Source: Prevotella nigrescens
Lineage (GTDB): Bacteria; Bacteroidota; Bacteroidia; Bacteroidales; Bacteroidaceae
Reading direction: 5' to 3'
Length of the DNA stretch: 64,000 nucleotides
NCBI RefSeq assembly: GCF_031191185.1
Contig: NZ_CP133464.1
Coordinates: forward strand, 496,001-560,000
In this document: one piece after another, positions 59,893 through 64,000 of the stretch
How the letters are laid out: every line of letters starts with the position of its first letter
Numbering within the stretch: position 1 is the stretch's first letter
The notes under the pieces: model-generated
The model's input: the letters and a program-made list of their open reading frames with translations, nothing else
What the model was told of the DNA's origin: nothing
The model's database searches: none
Translations under genes and position numbers: made by a program

Positions 59893-62800
59893 TTATTTCA
59901 CAACAACCTTGCGGCCGCCGACGATGTAGACGCCTGCGGGCAGCCGGTGGCGTGCGTCATCGAGGCGATCGGCCACGCGGCGGCCTTGCAGGTCATACAC
60001 CGGACCGTTCTTTCCGTCGGTCGCCTCGTTCGTCACGTCGCCGATGCCGGTGGTCTCGCCGTCGAGGACGACAGAGAGCTGCTTGGCACCTGACGCCTGC
60101 GGTGGACAGATGATGTAGGCACGGTAGGCAGGAATGGTGGCGGCGGAATTGGCCGTCGTTACCTTGTGGAACTTGCCATCGTCCTGCAGAATGTAGGCGT
60201 TGGCAGCGGCAGCGGTGGCGTTGCTCACGCCGGCTACCGTACCCGTGAATTTGTAACCTGCGGCGGGGGTCGTCATCTTGTCGGCCTTGTAGGCTTTCAC
60301 CTCGATGTTTCTGCCGCCGAGCTGTGGCATACCGTTAGCCGTGATGTAATACGGCGTGTATGCCGGGAGCTTGTCGTCCACTTCCTTGAAATGGACTTCG
60401 TTTTTGTTGCCGCCCGAGAGGGTGTAGGCCTTGAAGCCCTGAGCATACAAGTCGTAAGGCAGACACAGCGTGGCTTTCTGCGCGCCATTGAAGTTGCGCT
60501 CGTAGGTAACGTTGGCGGCGGTGAAGTCGAGCCCGATGGGCATTGCCGTGCCGTCGGTGAGGCGGAAGTCGTCACACGTCCAGCCTTTCTTTGCCGCGTC
60601 GTAATACACGTAGTTCGCCTTGCTCTTGTCGGCTGCGTTGTAGAAGTCGGGCATTTCACCCAACTGCTGTGCCCAGTAGCATTTGTCGGTGCGGTTGTTC
60701 TGTAGCTTCTTTGTCACCTCGCCGTTCTTGAGCTGCTCGGCGGTTATCTTCGTGCCCTGCGCTATGCCGCAGGCGTTGAGGTAGTAGCAGTTGTTGAGGG
60801 TTGTGGTTGCGCCGTAGTAAGCGTCACCTACAAAGGTTCTTGAAAATCTATTCCCATTGCTGCTGCCAAGATATAGGCAGTTGTTCAGAGTGCAGGTGCC
60901 TTCCTGACTTCCTACGAATCCCGCCATTTTTTCCTTTCCTGTATCCGTCGTGGCAGTGATATTACCCTTTACAACGCAGTCATCGATGGTAACATTGGCA
61001 CCGGGTTTTACAGAGCAAATCAAGCCCGCCGCGTCGCATGCGCTAATTAGAATACTGCTCGTGATGTTCACGTTGCTGACACAGTTAGTGAGGGTGATGG
61101 TGCCATAGGCACTCATAAGCAATCCAGACAAAAACTTTTCGTTTGAGGTTATCTGCCCTTCGGTGCGCAGGTTTTTGATGGTGGCGCCTTCCACAACGCT
61201 GAAGGGAGCTATGTACCCGTTTGAACCGCTATCCCAGTTGAGCTTCAGCGTATATCCCTGTCCGTCGAACATGCCGGAGTACTCATGAGCGTTAGTACCC
61301 GCCATCGTGATGTCCGAACCGAGATCGACATTCGCCGTCATCTTGGCGTTGAGCTTGGTCTGTCCGCCCTTCACGAGGTCGCAGAACTCTTTCCAGTTCT
61401 CCTTTGATGCGATTTCGTAGCAGTCCTTTTCGGCGAGGTTGATGGCCACGGTCCGGTCGGCATTGACGGTGGTTGAGCCGTTGAAGCCGCCCTCAAAGGC
61501 GATTCCGGAGTAATAATGGTGCTCGTTGTAGTCGCTACCCATGAGGTCCTTTGCGGTAAAGGTGGGCAAACCGCCGTGGATACCCTTGCCGTTGGTGGCG
61601 TAGCGCGTGGCTTTTACCTGGCTATTGTAGGTAAACTCCACCTTGCGCACCCGCTTGGCGTCGTTACCGGTGAGCAGTGGCTCGGTGTCCTTATTGAGAT
61701 CCTGTCCCCACACCATGTTGTTTCTGCGGGCTTGCAACTTATACGCCACCTCGCCACTCTTGAGCTGCTCCTCGGTTATCTTCGTGCCCTGCGCCGTGCC
61801 GCAGGCGTTGAGGTAGTAGCAGTTCGTGACGGTGGCGTTATTGGCGAAGGTGTTGCTGTCGCCGTTGGTGTTGTCCGCGTTGTTCTCGCCGATGTAGAGA
61901 CAGTTAGTCAGGGTGCAGGAGCCGTACTGGTAAAATACGAATCCACCCATTCTTTTCTTGCCTTCGTCCGTCATGGCAGTGATGTTGCCTTCGACGAGGC
62001 AGTCGGTGATGGCGACCTTGGCACGGCTGTCTATATAAGAAATCATGCCCGCCGCATCGCATATGCCGCCGGTATGACTGCTCGTGATGTTCACATTGCT
62101 AGCGCAGTTGGAAATGTTGACGGTGCCATAATAAGCGTCACCAACCAATCCTGACAAATAGTAACTGCTAGACTTGATTGTTCCTTCGGTACGCAGGTTC
62201 TTGATAGTGGCGTTGCCCACTTTCTTGAAGGGGGCAATGTCAGAGTCTGAGCCGCCATTCCAATTGAACTTCAGCGTATGGTTCTGTCCGTCGAACGTAC
62301 CGGCATAAAGATGGGAGGTAGTCCCCACCATTGCGATGTCCGAGCCGAGGTTGATGTCGGCTTCAAGCCGGGCGTTGAGATTAGTCCTTCCCTTTTCGTT
62401 GACGAGTTTGCAGAACACCTTCCATTCGTTGGCGTCCTTGATGAGTATCGTGCCGTATTGGTCACGGCGCGCCACGATGATGGTATGCGAGAGGGAGGCC
62501 GCCTCGTAGAAATTGGTCTCTTTCTGCGTGAAGGTGATGGTCGCCTCGCCTGCCGTGCCGCCGAACTTGAGATAAGGATTATCGTAGCGGAGGACGGCGT
62601 TGTTGCTGCTGGTAACGCTGAAGGACTCATCGTTATAATCAAAATTCTCGCCGCTCTTTGTTTTGCTATTATTGAGATAGTCGCGTATGCTGTAAGAGGT
62701 ATTGTTGAAAATCACGTCGGGCAGGCCTTCTGAGGTAAAGGTTACGCGGTCGCGTTTCATCGTGACCGTCGTTTTGCACTGCGCTTTGGCACAGTTCTCA

Positions 62801-63561
62801 CTGGCACTGCAAGTGGCGGTGAGAACTACCGTCCCGGGGCGCTTGAACTTTAGGAGTCCGTTCGCGTTGACAGTAGCAATATCGTTGTTGTTCAGCTTGT
62901 ACCCGACAGAGCCGCTGTGATCATCGTAGTTGGCTTGGGGATGAAATATTGGCATGTAGTACATATCGTACCTGTCCTTCTTGAACCTCACCTTGGGTGC
63001 CCTGACATAACCCACGATGATGTCGCGCACCTTGAACTGGTCCCAATCGCGCTTGTTGTGGGCCCGGATCTCGACGCTTCGTGCCGTGGCATCGTACTGG
63101 TAGACGACGATGTTGTTGTCGTCGTCATTGAGATTATTCTCATTGTGTCCTTTTATCCCCGAATTCGACACGGCTTCCTTCTCGAAGTAATATTTATAGC
63201 CCCCTGTAACGCTGCTGATGCGCTTGATGCCATCTTTGTCGCGATAGCTCTTTCCACCCTCCGTGTCGCGCAGGATAATCCAGCGGATGGAATAGCCGTC
63301 GTCGGCCTTTACGGTGATGCGAGAGCCCTTTGCGGGCTGATAGATGGCACCGTTGCCCGAGCTGCCTGAAGTAGTGCAACTACTGAATGTGATTTCCACC
63401 TTCCCCTTTCGGAGTGTTGTTACTGTCTTGTGCTTGCCTAATTCGCGTGAGCGGAATGTCTCATAGCCCTCACGACCATAATTTGTCGCCAACGCCGGCA
63501 GTGCCAGCACGAGGACAAACAGGAAGAGGCAGAGCCTCTGAATGATGTTTTTTGTTTTCAT
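59893..63561 (-). CDS. Secreted GLUG/beta-helix-like surface protein, copy 2
   Basis: 1222 residues from the ATG at 63559-63561 (MKTKNIIQRLCLFLFVLVLA). The longer frame adds 74 residues from the local repeat and is rejected. The N-terminal ~370 residues differ from copy 1 and include an Ig/Big-like part (VTFTSEGLPDVIFNNTSYSI). Three modules follow: LIKDANEWKVFCKLVN, IASKENWKEFCDLVKG and their beta-helix parts with GTFDGQNHTL. The C-terminus ends GPVYDLQGRRVADRLDD and AGVYIVGGRKVVVK, type IX secretion-like. A duplicated, diverged paralogue of copy 1; surface role unknown. Confidence 0.85.
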   Translation of the reverse strand: MKTKNIIQRLCLFLFVLVLALPALATNYGREGYETFRSRELGKHKTVTTLRKGKVEITFSSCTTSGSSGNGAIYQPAKGSRITVKADDGYSIRWIILRDTEGGKSYRDKDGIKRISSVTGGYKYYFEKEAVSNSGIKGHNENNLNDDDNNIVVYQYDATARSVEIRAHNKRDWDQFKVRDIIVGYVRAPKVRFKKDRYDMYYMPIFHPQANYDDHSGSVGYKLNNNDIATVNANGLLKFKRPGTVVLTATCSASENCAKAQCKTTVTMKRDRVTFTSEGLPDVIFNNTSYSIRDYLNNSKTKSGENFDYNDESFSVTSSNNAVLRYDNPYLKFGGTAGEATITFTQKETNFYEAASLSHTIIVARRDQYGTILIKDANEWKVFCKLVNEKGRTNLNARLEADINLGSDIAMVGTTSHLYAGTFDGQNHTLKFNWNGGSDSDIAPFKKVGNATIKNLRTEGTIKSSSYYLSGLVGDAYYGTVNISNCASNVNITSSHTGGICDAAGMISYIDSRAKVAITDCLVEGNITAMTDEGKKRMGGFVFYQYGSCTLTNCLYIGENNADNTNGDSNTFANNATVTNCYYLNACGTAQGTKITEEQLKSGEVAYKLQARRNNMVWGQDLNKDTEPLLTGNDAKRVRKVEFTYNSQVKATRYATNGKGIHGGLPTFTAKDLMGSDYNEHHYYSGIAFEGGFNGSTTVNADRTVAINLAEKDCYEIASKENWKEFCDLVKGGQTKLNAKMTANVDLGSDITMAGTNAHEYSGMFDGQGYTLKLNWDSGSNGYIAPFSVVEGATIKNLRTEGQITSNEKFLSGLLMSAYGTITLTNCVSNVNITSSILISACDAAGLICSVKPGANVTIDDCVVKGNITATTDTGKEKMAGFVGSQEGTCTLNNCLYLGSSNGNRFSRTFVGDAYYGATTTLNNCYYLNACGIAQGTKITAEQLKNGEVTKKLQNNRTDKCYWAQQLGEMPDFYNAADKSKANYVYYDAAKKGWTCDDFRLTDGTAMPIGLDFTAANVTYERNFNGAQKATLCLPYDLYAQGFKAYTLSGGNKNEVHFKEVDDKLPAYTPYYITANGMPQLGGRNIEVKAYKADKMTTPAAGYKFTGTVAGVSNATAAAANAYILQDDGKFHKVTTANSAATIPAYRAYIICPPQASGAKQLSVVLDGETTGIGDVTNEATDGKNGPVYDLQGRRVADRLDDARHRLPAGVYIVGGRKVVVK

Positions 63562-63589
63562 ATAAATTGAAATTAAATATTGCGTTTTG

Positions 63590-63780
63590 AAATCTGAGTC
63601 GCTACGCCGAGAAATCTCCCAAATCTTTCCAAATCTTCCAAATTTATTTGTTCGATTTGTCCAGATTTGTAAGATTTCTGTGCCGCGAGGCACACTCCTT
63701 GAGTCGGCTTCGCCGAGACGAGTTGATGAGCCGACAGGCGAGTAAATCCTCCAAATCTTTCCAAATCCTCCAATTTTTAT
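63590..63780. repeat. Dispersed relatives of the 120-bp repeat upstream of GLUG copy 2
   Basis: Contains CGCTACGCCGAGAAATC, CTTTCCAAATCTTCC, TTGTTCGATTTGTCC, AGATTTGTAAGATTTCTGTG and CAGAGGCACACTCC-like parts, then GTCGGCTTCGCCGAGACGAG. The order matches the 120-bp unit. It lies directly 5' of the copy 2 start, as the tandem array lies upstream of DUF6261/copy 1. Confidence 0.8.
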
Positions 63781-63833
63781 CATTATTAAATTAAGATTGA
63801 AAATAAATATTCTTTTGGTTATCGGGGGTATAG

Positions 63834-64000
63834 TTACCGCGTTTTCCGGAAGACTTCCTTGTATATTTCTGTCCGTTCCCGATTACGTCGTACGAGAAGG
63901 TTGATCGTATCTTGGGAAAGGGAATCCAAAAGATGCTTGTGTGCCAAGCCGTCGAACGGTTCTTCAAACGGACGGAGATAATACAGTTTTTCCTTTCGCG
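63834..64000 (-). CDS. Unrecognised protein, C-terminal end (partial)
   Basis: The minus-strand frame from the window edge to TAA at 63834-63836 gives about 55 residues: KLYYLRPFEEPFDGLAHKHL, then DSLSQDTINLLVRRNRERTE and KEVFRKTR. Charge pattern and lack of stops suggest the true 3' end of a gene that continues beyond 64000. The family is not recognised. Confidence 0.5.
   Translation of the reverse strand, partial: RKEKLYYLRPFEEPFDGLAHKHLLDSLSQDTINLLVRRNRERTEIYKEVFRKTR

Noticed and set aside
63562..63783. 74-residue upstream extension of GLUG copy 2
   Set aside because: It translates a dispersed copy of the local repeat; the internal ATG gives the same signal peptide start as copy 1.

Overview
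The window reads as chromosome of an oral or gut Bacteroidales bacterium, most likely Prevotella or a close relative. The reasons are promoters of the form TTTG-N19/20-TAnnTTTG, a GLPGLI-family protein beside a TonB-linked outer-membrane receptor, surface proteins ending in a type IX secretion-like C-terminal domain, a Bacteroidales pyrB-pyrI pair and a CTnDOT-like conjugative element. The assignment is from gene families only.

Region 1 (1-29,574) is mostly core chromosome: the end of an M16 peptidase, pyruvate:ferredoxin oxidoreductase (nifJ), an AAA ATPase with an altered Walker B, an ATP-grasp-like unknown, an OprO/OprP-type porin, rlmD, the lutABC lactate-oxidation operon, tRNA-Phe, a sppA-lpxK-pnp-thiL run, pyrB-pyrI, a class A penicillin-binding protein and a secreted DUF6263-like protein. 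From 24.2 to 25.3 kb lies a patch of gene remnants and 23-bp repeats. A TonB-dependent receptor with a GLPGLI protein follows, then a possible decayed RiPP leader, then tRNA-Ser(UGA).

Region 2 (about 29,575-53,210) is an integrative conjugative element of the CTnDOT type, just downstream of tRNA-Ser. It has a tyrosine integrase, a short accessory block (DUF1896, membrane protein, PcfK, PcfJ and small unknowns), one AT-rich inverted cargo gene with a kinase-like layout, a lysozyme, and the tra genes on the minus strand (Q, O, N, M, L, K, J, I, G, F, E, D, two DUF3408 proteins, ParA). A palindrome-rich intergenic region, probably holding oriT and perhaps a partition site, separates these from mobA-mobB-mobC on the plus strand. 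A traP-type primase is not seen. The right attachment site was not found, so the right edge is approximate.

Region 3 (53,210-64,000) is richer in G+C and very repetitive. Two 1222-residue paralogous secreted GLUG/beta-helix-like proteins are accompanied by a 68-residue acidic small protein, a DUF6261 protein and a fragment of a second one, and a GxxExxY protein. Between them are a 41-bp tandem repeat, an almost exact 120-bp tandem repeat, dispersed relatives of the 120-bp unit, and recurring ATCGGG/CCCGAT hairpins. The window ends inside an unrecognised minus-strand gene. The most interesting leads are the kinase-like cargo gene, the RiPP-leader remnant, the palindrome arrays of the element, and the surface-protein/repeat cluster.
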